This document shows positions 18,356 to 27,915 of a stretch of 64,000 bases of DNA, piece after piece (position 1 is the stretch's first letter; each line of letters opens with the position of its first letter). The DNA is from UBA10348 sp002469915. GTDB taxonomy: Bacteria > Bacteroidota > Rhodothermia > Rhodothermales > UBA10348. A program made the translations under genes and the position numbers. The stretch lies in assembly GCA_029249345.1 (NCBI GenBank), contig JAQWHM010000016.1, forward strand, positions 248,001 to 312,000. The letters run 5' to 3'. Below the pieces are notes generated by a model. It had not been told where the DNA came from and ran no database searches. It saw nothing but the letters and a program-made list of their open reading frames with translations.

Positions 18356-19933
18356 TTAGGCCTGCGTTCGTTTGCCGTCTACCAAACGCCAGATTCCCAG
18401 AGGATTTCCGTCCTTCAATTCGGCCGGTAAAGCGTCCGAAACGAACGATTGGTAACAGAATGGACGGGTGAATCGGTGAATGGCCAGTGTACCAACGGAG
18501 GTACTTCGACCATCTGTTGTGGCTGGGAATGGACCCCCATGGATCATGGCCGCACACACCTCAACACCTGTTGGGAAACCGTTCAACAGTAGACGACCTA
18601 CACGATTGCGCAGGGCTGAAACCACGCTGTCATTCAACGGCAGATCAGATGCTGCATATTGGATGGTTCCAGAAAGTTGGCCTTCGAGCGAGGCAATCAA
18701 GGCTACCAACTCATCGGTATCTGCATAGGTGATGAGCGTAGTAGATGGCCCGAATGTTTCTGCAGCAAGAGCTTCGTCTTGAAGCAGTGCAGCAGCTGTC
18801 GTGCGGAATACGGAGGGCGCAACTTCAGCGCCCTTGGTAGGCGAGGCTGCTACCAGCGTCTCTACGCTACCGTGTTGATGCTTGGCTTCTATCGAAGTCG
18901 CATAGGCTGCGGCGATACCCGCATGAAGGGCGACACCTCCACTAGCGCTATCCATTTGGGTGGAAAATTGCGTCACGAAAGCTTCCGCGGCATCTCCTTC
19001 GGGTAATAAGACCAGGCCAGGGTTAGTACAAAATTGACCCACTCCCAAACCAACTGAACCGGTCAGTCCGGCTGCGAGGCTCTCTGATCGTTCTGAAAGC
19101 GCGCCCTCAAGAAGGATTACTGGATTAATGGAACTCATTTCTGCAAAAACAGGGATGGGCTCTTTGCGTGCGGCAGCGATTTTTGAAAGAGCTAGTCCCC
19201 CCAAACGAGATCCCGTAAAGCCGACAGCCTTAATAGCTGGATGAGCGACAAGCGGCGCACCCACTTCCTGTCCCGTGCCTTGAAGCAGGGAAAACACACC
19301 TTCAGGCAGGTTACAGGCTTTAATGGCACGAAGGATGGCTTGGCCGGCCAACTCACTGACTCCAGGATGGGCATAGTGTGCCACACAAACGACCGGGCAT
19401 CCAGCTGCAAGAGCGGAAGCTGTGTCGCCTCCTGCCACGGAAAAGGCCAGCGGGAAATTAGAAGCACCAAACACGGCAACTGGACCGAGTGAGATATGCA
19501 TGGAGCGAAGGTCGGGCTTCGGGACGGGCGCACGATCGGGCTGTGCCGTCTCTAAGCGGGCATCGACCCAACTTCCTTCTTCAACAAGATCTGCAAACAT
19601 GCGGAGTTGCCCGATCGTGCGCCCAAGTTCTCCATTCGCGCGGCCTTCCGGGAGGCCAGTTTCGAGGGGTACACGTTCTGCAATGAGGGGGCGCACGGCT
19701 TCTAGCTCATTGGCAATCGCACGCAGGAAGGCCGCGCGAACGCTGCCTGAGGTAGTGCTATAGGTTTCAAATGCCTTTTTGGCCAACATGGCAGCCCGAT
19801 CTACGTCTTCCGCTGAAGCGGTGTAAAATAATTCTGGCAATTCGGCTCCCGTTACCGGATTCATGCCTGAAAACGTGCCATTTGAATTCGAGCCTTGAGA
19901 AAAACCAATGAGTGAGTGTCCGTGGAGTGCCAT
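18356..19933 (-). CDS. NADP-dependent aldehyde dehydrogenase (alpha-ketoglutarate semialdehyde dehydrogenase type)
   Basis: A 525-residue aldehyde dehydrogenase with catalytic Cys302 in GQFCTNPG and general base Glu265 in FAEMSSINP. The N-terminal part includes FSGMNPVTG and the cofactor loop VGFTGSRLGG. The AEMSSINPV and GQFCTNPGL pairing is characteristic of the 2,5-dioxopentanoate (alpha-ketoglutarate semialdehyde) dehydrogenase group (EC 1.2.1.26), the last step of non-phosphorylated pentose, sugar-acid and hydroxyproline degradation routes. No upstream enzyme of such a route is in the window. It is the first gene of a minus-strand unit with the TSUP transporter. The 208-base region upstream, shared with the divergent ABC efflux operon, contains two dyad repeats. 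Confidence 0.85.
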   Translation of the reverse strand: MALHGHSLIGFSQGSNSNGTFSGMNPVTGAELPELFYTASAEDVDRAAMLAKKAFETYSTTSGSVRAAFLRAIANELEAVRPLIAERVPLETGLPEGRANGELGRTIGQLRMFADLVEEGSWVDARLETAQPDRAPVPKPDLRSMHISLGPVAVFGASNFPLAFSVAGGDTASALAAGCPVVCVAHYAHPGVSELAGQAILRAIKACNLPEGVFSLLQGTGQEVGAPLVAHPAIKAVGFTGSRLGGLALSKIAAARKEPIPVFAEMSSINPVILLEGALSERSESLAAGLTGSVGLGVGQFCTNPGLVLLPEGDAAEAFVTQFSTQMDSASGGVALHAGIAAAYATSIEAKHQHGSVETLVAASPTKGAEVAPSVFRTTAAALLQDEALAAETFGPSTTLITYADTDELVALIASLEGQLSGTIQYAASDLPLNDSVVSALRNRVGRLLLNGFPTGVEVCAAMIHGGPFPATTDGRSTSVGTLAIHRFTRPFCYQSFVSDALPAELKDGNPLGIWRLVDGKRTQA

Positions 19934-20060
19934 ACCGTCCTTTTATATTGCGAGTGAGACTTAGAAAATAGGGTGAATCAGGCATTGTATGGTATGTTGT
20001 TCATATGAAAAGCGCCTATTTGTGTTTGGTAGGCTTAAATGGGTCCGAACAGGCTGATTT

Positions 20061-20135
20061 GATTGATTCATGGGCCAAACAATCAATCTTAACGTTCGTA
20101 CAATGAGTCGATGATTTAACTCGCTTAAACAATCG
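20061..20135. promoter_or_regulatory. two dyad repeats upstream of the ABC efflux operon, possible operators
   Basis: GATTGATT at 20061-20068 and AATCAATC at 20081-20088 form a perfect 8-bp inverted repeat with a 12-base spacer. A second dyad, CGATGATTTAA (20109-20119) and TTAAACAATCG (20125-20135), matches at 9 of 11 positions around a 5-base spacer. The element AAACAATC occurs in both. They lie 7-80 bases before the ATG of the ABC ATPase gene, between it and the divergent aldehyde dehydrogenase gene. That is where a TetR- or MarR-type repressor would bind, but no regulator gene is adjacent, so the function is a guess. Confidence 0.35.
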
Positions 20136-20141
20136 AGATGA

Positions 20142-20897
20142 ATGCGTGAATCAAAGCACTTGTCTGAAGAAGGTATTGCTGAAGAGCTACCTGAGGGCCA
20201 GATATTTCAGGCCAGGCACCTAAGCAAGGTGTATCAAATGGGCGAAGTGGAAGTGGTCGCTTTAAGAGATGTCGACTTTACGCTTCACAAGGGAGAGATG
20301 TTGGTGCTCCTAGGAGCATCTGGGAGTGGGAAAAGTACCCTTTTGAATATTTTGGGTGGTCTCGATACTCCGACGAATGGTCATGTGCAATACCGAGATT
20401 TAGTGCTTTCTACGGCCAATGAGAACGAATTAACGATCTACCGTCGGAAGCATGTGGGGTTTGTCTTTCAATTTTACAACCTGATTCCCAGTCTCACGGC
20501 GCGCGAAAACGTTGCGCTGGTTACCGAAATATCAGACAACCCCATGACTGCAGAAGAGGCGTTGGAATTGGTTGGTCTGGAAGACCGATTGGACCACTTT
20601 CCGGCGCAGCTTTCGGGAGGTGAGCAACAACGAGTAGCTATTGCACGCGCTGTCGCTAAAAGACCTAATGTCTTGTTGTGCGATGAGCCAACCGGGGCGT
20701 TGGACCTCGAGACTGGAAAAATAGTGTTGAGGGCTCTCGATACGGTGAATAGGCAACTTGGAACGGCCGTCGCGCTCATCACCCACAACGCTGCAATATC
20801 TGCACTCGGAGATCGGGTGGTCCAAATGTCATCAGGTCGGATTACCGAGTCGACCTACAATGCACATCGAGCCTCAATGGACGAAATAGTCTGGTAG
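20142..20897 (+). CDS. ABC transporter ATP-binding protein (LolD/MacB type)
   Basis: A 251-residue ATPase with Walker A GASGSGKST (about residues 64-72), Q-loop region FVFQFYNLIPSLTA, ABC signature LSGGEQQR (about 152-159) and Walker B LLCDEPTGALD. The FYNLIPSLTARENV stretch after the Q-loop places it in the MacB/LolD/FtsE cluster that pairs with FtsX-fold permeases. It energises the permease encoded 6 bases downstream, and an HlyD-like adaptor completes the unit. No outer-membrane TolC gene is present nearby, so an unlinked TolC would be needed for export across the outer membrane. Confidence 0.9.
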   Translation: MRESKHLSEEGIAEELPEGQIFQARHLSKVYQMGEVEVVALRDVDFTLHKGEMLVLLGASGSGKSTLLNILGGLDTPTNGHVQYRDLVLSTANENELTIYRRKHVGFVFQFYNLIPSLTARENVALVTEISDNPMTAEEALELVGLEDRLDHFPAQLSGGEQQRVAIARAVAKRPNVLLCDEPTGALDLETGKIVLRALDTVNRQLGTAVALITHNAAISALGDRVVQMSSGRITESTYNAHRASMDEIVW

Positions 20898-20903
20898 GTA
20901 GGA

Positions 20904-23264
20904 ATGACCCCATTGACTAAAAAGATGTTTCGAGACCTCTGGCACCATCGGGGCCAGATGATTTCGATCGCAGCGGTAGTGGCAACAGCCATTATGACCG
21001 TACTGTCAATGCGAGGGGTGTACGAATCACTGGTGACCTCACGAGATGCCTATTACGAAACTTCCAAGTTTCCGGATGTTTGGGTGCAGTTGGAACGGGC
21101 ACCTGAATCGCTTCGAAAACAAATTGCTGAAATACCAGGCGTGGCATCCGTGGATACGCGCGTTTCGTTTTTAGCTACCATAAATCTAGACCAGATTGAA
21201 AAGCCGGCGTCAGGGCTTTTCGTTTCCATCGATAATCCAGACGCGATGCTGGGACGCTTGCATTTGCGTTCGGGACGATTCGTCCGCAAATGGGACCGGG
21301 ATAAGGTGATGTTGAGTGAGAAGTTTGCCATCACCAATTCATTCGAAGAAGGGGATTCCATTGAGGTGGTCATTAATGGACAGCTTCGTGCTATGGAGGT
21401 CGTGGGGGTCGCCATTTCTCCCGAACACATGTACATCGTACCTCCCGGTTCCTTTTTTCCAGACAATGAAGCGTTTGGTATTGTCTGGATGGGTCGGCAA
21501 ACGCTGAGTGCACTGGACAATATGGAGTCCGCTTTTAGCGAAGCAGTTTTGACCTTGCAAGCCGGGGCCGTGGAGGAACAGGTTAAGGCCGACCTTGATG
21601 AACTGCTGAAACCATATGGTGGAAGAGGTAGCTATGGGCGTCCCATGCAGATCTCTCATCAATACCTAGAGAATGAGCTTAAACAAAATAAAACGATGGG
21701 AACGGCCATTCCTGCCGTTTTTTTGGCCGTCGTAGCCTTTCTGCTCAACATTGTTCTCCGGCGTTTGATTTCCACTCAACGGCAGGAGATAGCTGTTTTA
21801 AAGGCTTTTGGTTATTCCAATGCTGATATCGGTCGTTTTTACTTTCAGTTTTCTCTGGTAGCAGTTCTAGTCGGAGCGTTGGTGGGATTGTTTGTTGGCG
21901 TTTGGTTGGGAGACGTCATGATTGAGATGTACAAGGAGTTTTTTGTCTTCCCGAATTTGCAGTATAAACTGAGTGGATCGCTGCTGTTTTTTGCGTTACT
22001 CGTGTCCATCCTCGCGGCTACTGTTGGCGCTTTAGGCGGGGTCAGAAATGTGGTTGCCTTACCGCCGGCTGAAGCCATGCGCCCACAGGCTCCGGCTCGA
22101 TTTCATCCGGGCATCTTTGAGCGGATGGGCTTGGGTACGTATTTGTCTGCCGCCACGCGGATGGTCCTTCGAAATATTGAGCGACGTCCGATGAAGAGCA
22201 TTCTGTCGGCATTGGGTGTTTCCTTCTCTGTAGCCATCCTCATTATTGGACTATTTATGTTTGATGGCGTCGAGTACATGATGAATCTGCAGTTTAACGT
22301 GGCGCAGCGAGAGGATATCTCCATTTCATTCAATAGGCCGCTCACCCCAGATGTTGAATTAGATATCCTTCGTATTCCGGGAGTCGCTGTTGCGGAACCC
22401 TTTAGGATGGTACCGGCCCGATTTCATTCTGGCCATCTGAAAAAAGAAGCAGGTATTACCGGGCGATCGGTAGCGCACGAATTACAGCGGATTATCACTG
22501 CAGACGGTGATATCATACCTCTTCCTTTATCGGGCATCGTCATCAGTAAGTTCATGGCCGATCACTTGCAGGTCCGCAGAGGGGATCGCGTTTCGGTTGA
22601 AATCCTTGAAGGACGACGTCCGTGGAGGGAGGTGGAAATAGTAGAAGTGGTGGAAGACTTTATGGGGGTTTCTGCTTATATGGAGATTGGCCAGTTGCAT
22701 CGATTAGTGGGAGGAGCGAGATCGGTATCGGGAGCCAATGTGAAAGTAGCCCTAGGCCAACAGGAAAAGGTGAGTCGAACCTTGTCGGACCTACCGGCCG
22801 TAGCTGGAGTTGCTTCTCCACGCAGCACGTATGAGATCTTTCAGAAACAAATGTCCGAGGGACTTTTCATCGGCATCTTTTTTCTGATTGGTTTTTCATC
22901 GGTGATCGCAGTATCTGTGATTTATAATGGCGCTCGAATATCCCTTTCAGAGAGGGGCCGAGAATTGGCAAGTCTTAGGGTGCTTGGTTTTTCTAAGCGG
23001 GAAGTGGCCGTTCTATTATTTGCAGAGCAGGGGATTATTACATTTTTGGCGATTCCCATCGGATGGTATATCGGGTATCTGTTGTCTCAAGCTATCGCAT
23101 TGAGCTTGATTACAGAGAGCTATCGTATTCCATTGATGATCAATTTTGATACCTATGTGTATGCAGCCGGTATTACGTTGATAGCTGCCATTGGAAGTAG
23201 CTGGCTGGTACGTCGGCGCCTGGATCGATATGATTTGATTTCAGTATTGAAAACACGGGATTGA
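20904..23264 (+). CDS. ABC transporter permease with two FtsX domains
   Basis: A 786-residue permease. It has an N-terminal membrane segment (about residues 19-36), a MacB-type periplasmic domain (about 40-255), then an FtsX block of three segments near 270-390. A second segment with its own periplasmic domain (about 425-635) and a final FtsX block (about 655-780) follow. This duplicated layout is the DevC/YbbP-like form acting as a full-length permease. With its ATPase it likely works as a mechanotransmitter moving a small molecule, peptide or lipid from the periplasm outward; the substrate is unknown. It is preceded by the ATPase gene and followed 4 bases later by the adaptor gene. Confidence 0.85.
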   Translation: MTPLTKKMFRDLWHHRGQMISIAAVVATAIMTVLSMRGVYESLVTSRDAYYETSKFPDVWVQLERAPESLRKQIAEIPGVASVDTRVSFLATINLDQIEKPASGLFVSIDNPDAMLGRLHLRSGRFVRKWDRDKVMLSEKFAITNSFEEGDSIEVVINGQLRAMEVVGVAISPEHMYIVPPGSFFPDNEAFGIVWMGRQTLSALDNMESAFSEAVLTLQAGAVEEQVKADLDELLKPYGGRGSYGRPMQISHQYLENELKQNKTMGTAIPAVFLAVVAFLLNIVLRRLISTQRQEIAVLKAFGYSNADIGRFYFQFSLVAVLVGALVGLFVGVWLGDVMIEMYKEFFVFPNLQYKLSGSLLFFALLVSILAATVGALGGVRNVVALPPAEAMRPQAPARFHPGIFERMGLGTYLSAATRMVLRNIERRPMKSILSALGVSFSVAILIIGLFMFDGVEYMMNLQFNVAQREDISISFNRPLTPDVELDILRIPGVAVAEPFRMVPARFHSGHLKKEAGITGRSVAHELQRIITADGDIIPLPLSGIVISKFMADHLQVRRGDRVSVEILEGRRPWREVEIVEVVEDFMGVSAYMEIGQLHRLVGGARSVSGANVKVALGQQEKVSRTLSDLPAVAGVASPRSTYEIFQKQMSEGLFIGIFFLIGFSSVIAVSVIYNGARISLSERGRELASLRVLGFSKREVAVLLFAEQGIITFLAIPIGWYIGYLLSQAIALSLITESYRIPLMINFDTYVYAAGITLIAAIGSSWLVRRRLDRYDLISVLKTRD

Positions 23265-23268
23265 GCAC

Positions 23269-24438
23269 ATGAAATTGAACAAACGCTGGATTTTTGTCCT
23301 TTTGGGAGTAATTCTGATCGTCGTTATCGGAAGTCTGGTGACGAATAATGGCGGCATTAATGTGGACACCACATCCGTCGAGAAAGCACCTATGGAAGTC
23401 AGTATTAGGGCAGACGGATTCACGCGGGTGGTACACCAGTTTATGGTTACGGCTCCCATTTCAGGGGACCTGCAGCGGCTAACGCTGCGTGAGGGCGATC
23501 CCGTAACCGAGGGACAAGTGCTGGCTCGCATTCTATCTGCTTCAGGAAGCGAACAGTCTAAACGGGTTGCAGAGGCCAGTTTAGAAGCCGCTCGCGCACG
23601 ATTGGTGCAGGTGGAGCTGACGTTAAAAGACGTAGTTGAGCTCGCCATGCAGGCTCGTATTGAAGCTGGAAGAAGGGAGTCGTTGGCTGAGCAAGACATT
23701 ATCACACTGGAAATGTTGGAGCAGGCTCGGTTGGCAGCACAATCAGCCTTCCGACAACAAGCGGTTGCTGAAGCGGCCTTGGTAGCTGCGCGGGCCGAGG
23801 TGCGTGCAGCGGAAGCCATGTTGTTGAGTTATGACTCGATGGACCGGGACGGAGCGGCGTTTGAAATGGTATCTCCCGTGAATGGACATGTGCTGCGTTT
23901 GATGGACGAGAATGCTAGAACCGTGATGGCCGGAACGCCTTTACTGGAAGTAGGGGATACTCAAGATATTGAGTTGGTGGTAGATGTCCTCTCAGAAGAT
24001 GCGGTACAGATTGCTGTTGGAAACTTGGTTCATATCACGGGCTGGGGCGGGCCTAGTGTGTTGAGCGGATCCGTACGACTGGTAGAGCCCTATGCCTATA
24101 CCAAGATTTCGACATTAGGTGTCGAAGAGCAACGAGTCAATATTATCATCGATTTGGATCAGATTCCAGAGGCCCTTGGTGTTGGGTTTAGAGCGGAAGC
24201 ATCTATCGTTATTTGGCAATCAGACGATGCGCTCTCCATTCCTGTCAGTGCTGTATTTCAGCGGAAGGGAAGCTGGTATACATTTGTTGTTTTAGGAGAG
24301 GTGGTGGAAGAACGGGAGATTCAAGTTGGTGCTCGATCTGCCACACAGGTAGAAGTGATTTCCGGACTGAATGAGGCAGACGAAGTAGTCGTTTTTCCAG
24401 GCCAAGATGTGCAGGATGGGGTAACTATTAGTGGCTGA
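23269..24438 (+). CDS. HlyD/MacA-type periplasmic adaptor protein
   Basis: A 389-residue membrane-fusion protein with an N-terminal anchor (about residues 7-24) and a first half-lipoyl segment (ISGDLQRLTLREGDPVTEGQ). A long alpha-helical hairpin rich in Ala, Glu and Arg spans about 85-185. The second half-lipoyl segment (VSPVNGHVLRL) and beta-barrel and membrane-proximal domains run to the end. It would bridge the FtsX-type permease to an outer-membrane channel. The third gene of the ABC operon, it starts 4 bases after the permease stop. A weak GC-rich hairpin without a U-run (GGCTG/CAGCC) lies about 10 bases after its stop. Confidence 0.85.
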   Translation: MKLNKRWIFVLLGVILIVVIGSLVTNNGGINVDTTSVEKAPMEVSIRADGFTRVVHQFMVTAPISGDLQRLTLREGDPVTEGQVLARILSASGSEQSKRVAEASLEAARARLVQVELTLKDVVELAMQARIEAGRRESLAEQDIITLEMLEQARLAAQSAFRQQAVAEAALVAARAEVRAAEAMLLSYDSMDRDGAAFEMVSPVNGHVLRLMDENARTVMAGTPLLEVGDTQDIELVVDVLSEDAVQIAVGNLVHITGWGGPSVLSGSVRLVEPYAYTKISTLGVEEQRVNIIIDLDQIPEALGVGFRAEASIVIWQSDDALSIPVSAVFQRKGSWYTFVVLGEVVEEREIQVGARSATQVEVISGLNEADEVVVFPGQDVQDGVTISG

Positions 24439-24523
24439 CGGAACAGAGGGGTGAGGCTGTAACGTATCAGCCCTAATTGTCTCCAAATCAGACCAACGAG
24501 CTCCGACTCACTTTTGTACTGTT

Positions 24524-25426
24524 ATGCTGATTAAAACCTCGACTCCGATTCCCTATTCCGAAGTTACTGACCGGAATTTATTCGAAAACCGGCGTGATTT
24601 CATTAAAAAAGCAGGTTTGGCAACCGCCGGAGCTTCTTTGTTACCCGGTGCTGTGCATGCTTCAGCGCGAAGAGACGATGATCCGACGCCCTACGAGATT
24701 GTAACGGGATACAACAACTTCTACGAATTTGGTACGGGCAAGGAAGACCCCAAACGAAACGCAAAGAATTTTAAGACGGACAACTGGAAAGTTGAAGTCA
24801 CGGGTGAAGTAGAAGAAAGCCGGGAGTGGGATCTGTCCGAGATGATCGATGGATTTGAGACGGAGCAGCGAATTTATCGGCATCGATGTGTCGAAGGCTG
24901 GAGTATGGTGGTGCCGTGGAATGGATTTGCGCTGAAAGATTTGATTGAAAAACTGAAGCCTACAGCTGAAGCGAAGTATGTCGAGTTTACCACGCTATAT
25001 GACGTTCGAAGAATGCCGGGACAATCCCGAGCTGTTCTGCCATGGCCTTACGTTGAAGCGTTGCGCCTAGATGAAGCTATGCATCCTTTGACCATGATGG
25101 TTACTGGTGTATATGACGAGATCTTGCCTCCTCAAAATGGGGCTCCTATCCGATTAATCATTCCGTGGAAGTACGGATTCAAAGGTGGAAAATCGATTGT
25201 TAAAATTCGATTCACCAAGAAGCAGCCTAGAACTACATGGAATGAAGCTATTCCTCGCGAGTATGGGTTTTATGCCAATGTGAATCCTGAGGTGGATCAC
25301 CCTAGATGGAGTCAGGCCAAAGAACGGCGTCTCGGCGAAGTGTTCAAGCGCGAAACGCTCATGTTCAACGGATATGAAGAAGTTGCCTCGCTGTACTCGG
25401 ACATGAACTTGCGTAAGTACTATTAA
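24524..25426 (+). CDS. msrP: protein-methionine-sulfoxide reductase catalytic subunit MsrP
   Basis: A 300-residue molybdopterin enzyme with a Tat signal: RRDFIKKAG at residues 23-31, then a hydrophobic stretch and an Ala-rich cleavage region near 45. The Mo-coordinating Cys122 is in RHRCVEGWS. The remaining fold (GYNNFYEFGTGKEDP, APIRLIIPWKYGFKGGKS, and a C-terminal YANVNPEVDHPRW) is that of MsrP/YedY. In the periplasm it repairs oxidised methionines using electrons from MsrQ, whose gene starts on the last base of this one (TAATG overlap). This is a complete msrPQ pair. No regulator of the HprSR type is adjacent. Confidence 0.92.
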   Translation: MLIKTSTPIPYSEVTDRNLFENRRDFIKKAGLATAGASLLPGAVHASARRDDDPTPYEIVTGYNNFYEFGTGKEDPKRNAKNFKTDNWKVEVTGEVEESREWDLSEMIDGFETEQRIYRHRCVEGWSMVVPWNGFALKDLIEKLKPTAEAKYVEFTTLYDVRRMPGQSRAVLPWPYVEALRLDEAMHPLTMMVTGVYDEILPPQNGAPIRLIIPWKYGFKGGKSIVKIRFTKKQPRTTWNEAIPREYGFYANVNPEVDHPRWSQAKERRLGEVFKRETLMFNGYEEVASLYSDMNLRKYY

Positions 25427-26043
25427 TGGCGAGTCCTTCTCTTCCTCCTTCTTCTGCCAAGCGCAAGCCGCCGATTCGCACGTTGAAAGTGCTTCTTTGG
25501 GTAGGAGCGCTCGCTCCGCTCGCGCTCCTCGGCTATGAACTACTTTTCAGTTTCGTGGTCGACCCCGTTGAGCTTATACAGCATCGGACGGGCACGACGG
25601 CGCTCATTCTACTTTTCATAACGCTTGCTAACACACCGATCCGGAGAATCACGGGACTTAACTGGATGGTAAAGTTTAGGCGGCCTATTGGCCTCTTTGC
25701 CTTTTTATATTCGACGCTTCACGCATTCAGTTATTTCGTCTTTGATCATAGTCTGAATATCTCTGAAATATGGGAAGACGTGGTGGAGCATCCATGGGTT
25801 TTGGTAGGTTTTTTAGCCTTTCTATTGCTGATTCCACTTGCTGTTACGAGTACTGGTGGATGGATCCGGAGGATGGGTGGAAAGCGGTGGAACGTGCTGC
25901 ATAAATTGGTCTATCCAATCGCTCTCTTAGGTGTTCTTCATTTCTACTGGTTGGTCAAAGTGGATGCCGTTGAACCCATCATCTATGCGTCCATTCTAGG
26001 AGCGCTACTTGTCCTTCGCTTCGTATTTCGTAAAGCGTCCTAG
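25426..26043 (+). CDS. msrQ: MsrPQ haem-binding membrane subunit MsrQ
   Basis: A 205-residue inner-membrane protein of the ferric-reductase transmembrane family with five to six hydrophobic segments. Histidines in STLHAFSYF and in NVLHKLVYP and LLGVLHFYW are positioned to bind b-type haem. It takes electrons from the quinone pool or a flavin reductase and passes them to MsrP. Its start overlaps the msrP stop by one base, so the two are translationally coupled. Confidence 0.92.
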   Translation: MASPSLPPSSAKRKPPIRTLKVLLWVGALAPLALLGYELLFSFVVDPVELIQHRTGTTALILLFITLANTPIRRITGLNWMVKFRRPIGLFAFLYSTLHAFSYFVFDHSLNISEIWEDVVEHPWVLVGFLAFLLLIPLAVTSTGGWIRRMGGKRWNVLHKLVYPIALLGVLHFYWLVKVDAVEPIIYASILGALLVLRFVFRKAS

Positions 26044-26155
26044 TGAGCAACACGAGCCGGTGAATAGCGTCGAGTTGTGAGGAATCCCTGCATGTGCGTA
26101 AGGGTTTCCCCGCCTCGTATGAGACCCATTCCAGCGTACTCTTCAGGTGAAAATT

Positions 26156-26174
26156 AGGCCTCTCAAGAGGGCCT
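26156..26174 (+). promoter_or_regulatory. hairpin covering the ribosome binding site of the acyl-CoA ligase gene
   Basis: AGGCC (26156-26160) can pair with GGCCT (26170-26174), extended by two further pairs past a bulged T. The stem and loop enclose the AAGAGG Shine-Dalgarno at 26165-26170, which sits 7 bases before the ATG at 26178. If it forms in RNA, it would limit ribosome access. It is short and could be coincidental. Confidence 0.3.
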
Positions 26175-26177
26175 GAA

Positions 26178-27914
26178 ATGAACCCACTCAAGACGAGGCG
26201 CATCGTGAAAAGTTACTGGCATCGAGGCGGAAAAACACCCCTGTTGGGCGTCACTATTCCCGAACATCTGAATTCGATTATCCAACAACACGGTGGCCGC
26301 GAAGCCCTCGTTTCTATTCATCAGAATGATCGTCTGACCTATTCCGAGCTTGCCCAGAAAACGGACGACCTCGCCAAAGGACTTCTTGCTATCGGATTCC
26401 ATAAAGGCTCCCGCGTCGGTATATGGTCAACCAACCATACAGAATGGATTTTAATGCAACTTGCGACTGCGCGAATCGGCGTCGTCCTAGTCAATATTAA
26501 CCCGGCTTATAAGCCTCGTGAGCTGGCTTACGCCATTGAGCAGTCTGAACTGGATGGTCTATTTCTCATTCCGAAGTTTAAAACGAGTGAGTACGTCAAG
26601 ATGACTTCGGATCTGATCCCTGAACTAGCGCATACCGCGCCGGGCGCTCTTTCGAGTGCTGCGTTTTCCAACTTGCGTAGAGTTGTGGTCTTTGACCCGC
26701 GAGATGCCGAAAACACTGAAAGACCCTTGCCAGGATACACATTGTGGAATGAGGTGATGGATGCAGGTCGCTCCGTCACAGATGCCGAGCTAGATGCGGT
26801 GACCGATACGCTTGAGGTCGATGATCCCATCAATATTCAGTACACATCTGGCACTACGGGATTTCCAAAAGGAGTCGTTCTCACCCATCATAACTTGCTC
26901 AATAACGCCTTGGCTGCCGCCAAGGCCATGAAGTTTACCCGGTGGGATAAGTTGGCTGTACCTATTCCGTTTTACCACTGCTTTGGAATGGTCGTCTCCA
27001 ATCTGATGTGTTTTTCAGTTGGAGCTACGGTCGTCATCCCTGGGGAGTATTTCCGCCCTGAGGAAGTGCTATTCGCAATTGAGTCTGAAAAATGCACCGC
27101 CGTTCATGGCGTACCCACGATGTTTGTGGCAGAGCTGGAGCACAAGGATTTCCACAATTTCGACCTCAACAGCCTGCGAACAGGAATAATGGCGGGCGCG
27201 CCCTGTCCTCCTGTCCTTTTGGAGCGGGTAATGAATGAGATGCACGATCGGGAGATTCTGATCGGATACGGGCAAACAGAATCGTCTCCACTGGCTCATC
27301 TGACTAAAAAAGACGATACGTTTGATCGGCGCGTGAATTCTATCGGTACCAACGTCCCGCATACCGAAGTCAAGATTGTAGATCCAGGTTTGGGTGTGAC
27401 GATGCCTTTTGGAGAGGTAGGAGAGATCTGCTTCCGAGGCTATCACGTAATGAAAGGCTACTACAACAACGAAGAAGCCACTAGGCAGGCGATCGACGAA
27501 AGCGGCTGGTTGCACTCCGGTGATTTGGGCACGATGGATTCGGACGGATATGTCAAAATTACGGGTCGATTAAAAGACATGGTCATTCGGGGCGGCGAGA
27601 ATATTTATCCCCGCGAACTGGAAGATTTTTTGTTTACTCATCCGAAAATAGCCGAAGTAGCCGTATTCGGGATTCCAGATGAACGACTGGGCGAAGACGT
27701 AATGGCTTGGGTCGTCCCCCACGATGGAGACCATATTAGCGTAGAAGAAATCAAGGACTTTTGTAAAGGGCATCTAGCCCATTTCAAAATTCCGAGACAC
27801 ATCTGGTTTGTCGATAGAGAGGACTATCCGATGACGGTCACGGGTAAGATCCAGAAGTTTAAAATGCGAGATATTGCGGTGGCTAAAATGAACGAGGAGC
27901 CTGTGCTGATCTAA
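26178..27914 (+). CDS. AMP-binding acyl-CoA synthetase (medium/long-chain fatty acid CoA ligase type)
   Basis: A 578-residue member of the ANL superfamily. The phosphate-binding P-loop YTSGTTGFPKG begins at residue 222, the adenine motif YGQTESSPL is near 360, and STGD-equivalent LHSGDLG is near 447. The hinge GRLKDMVIRGGENIYPRE is near 463, and the catalytic lysine is in VTGKIQK close to the C-terminus. It activates a carboxylate with ATP to an acyl-AMP and then acyl-CoA. Overall length and the IWSTNHTEW and NINPAYKP segments match the group annotated as fatty acyl-CoA synthetase/AMP-binding protein. An AAGAGG ribosome binding site precedes the ATG and lies within a small hairpin. Its stop is 1 base from the convergent gene's stop. 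Confidence 0.85.
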   Translation: MNPLKTRRIVKSYWHRGGKTPLLGVTIPEHLNSIIQQHGGREALVSIHQNDRLTYSELAQKTDDLAKGLLAIGFHKGSRVGIWSTNHTEWILMQLATARIGVVLVNINPAYKPRELAYAIEQSELDGLFLIPKFKTSEYVKMTSDLIPELAHTAPGALSSAAFSNLRRVVVFDPRDAENTERPLPGYTLWNEVMDAGRSVTDAELDAVTDTLEVDDPINIQYTSGTTGFPKGVVLTHHNLLNNALAAAKAMKFTRWDKLAVPIPFYHCFGMVVSNLMCFSVGATVVIPGEYFRPEEVLFAIESEKCTAVHGVPTMFVAELEHKDFHNFDLNSLRTGIMAGAPCPPVLLERVMNEMHDREILIGYGQTESSPLAHLTKKDDTFDRRVNSIGTNVPHTEVKIVDPGLGVTMPFGEVGEICFRGYHVMKGYYNNEEATRQAIDESGWLHSGDLGTMDSDGYVKITGRLKDMVIRGGENIYPRELEDFLFTHPKIAEVAVFGIPDERLGEDVMAWVVPHDGDHISVEEIKDFCKGHLAHFKIPRHIWFVDREDYPMTVTGKIQKFKMRDIAVAKMNEEPVLI

Positions 27915-27915
27915 A

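Noticed and set aside
24447..24474. GGCTG/CAGCC hairpin after the ABC adaptor gene
   Set aside because: Only five base pairs and no U-run; too weak to call a terminator.
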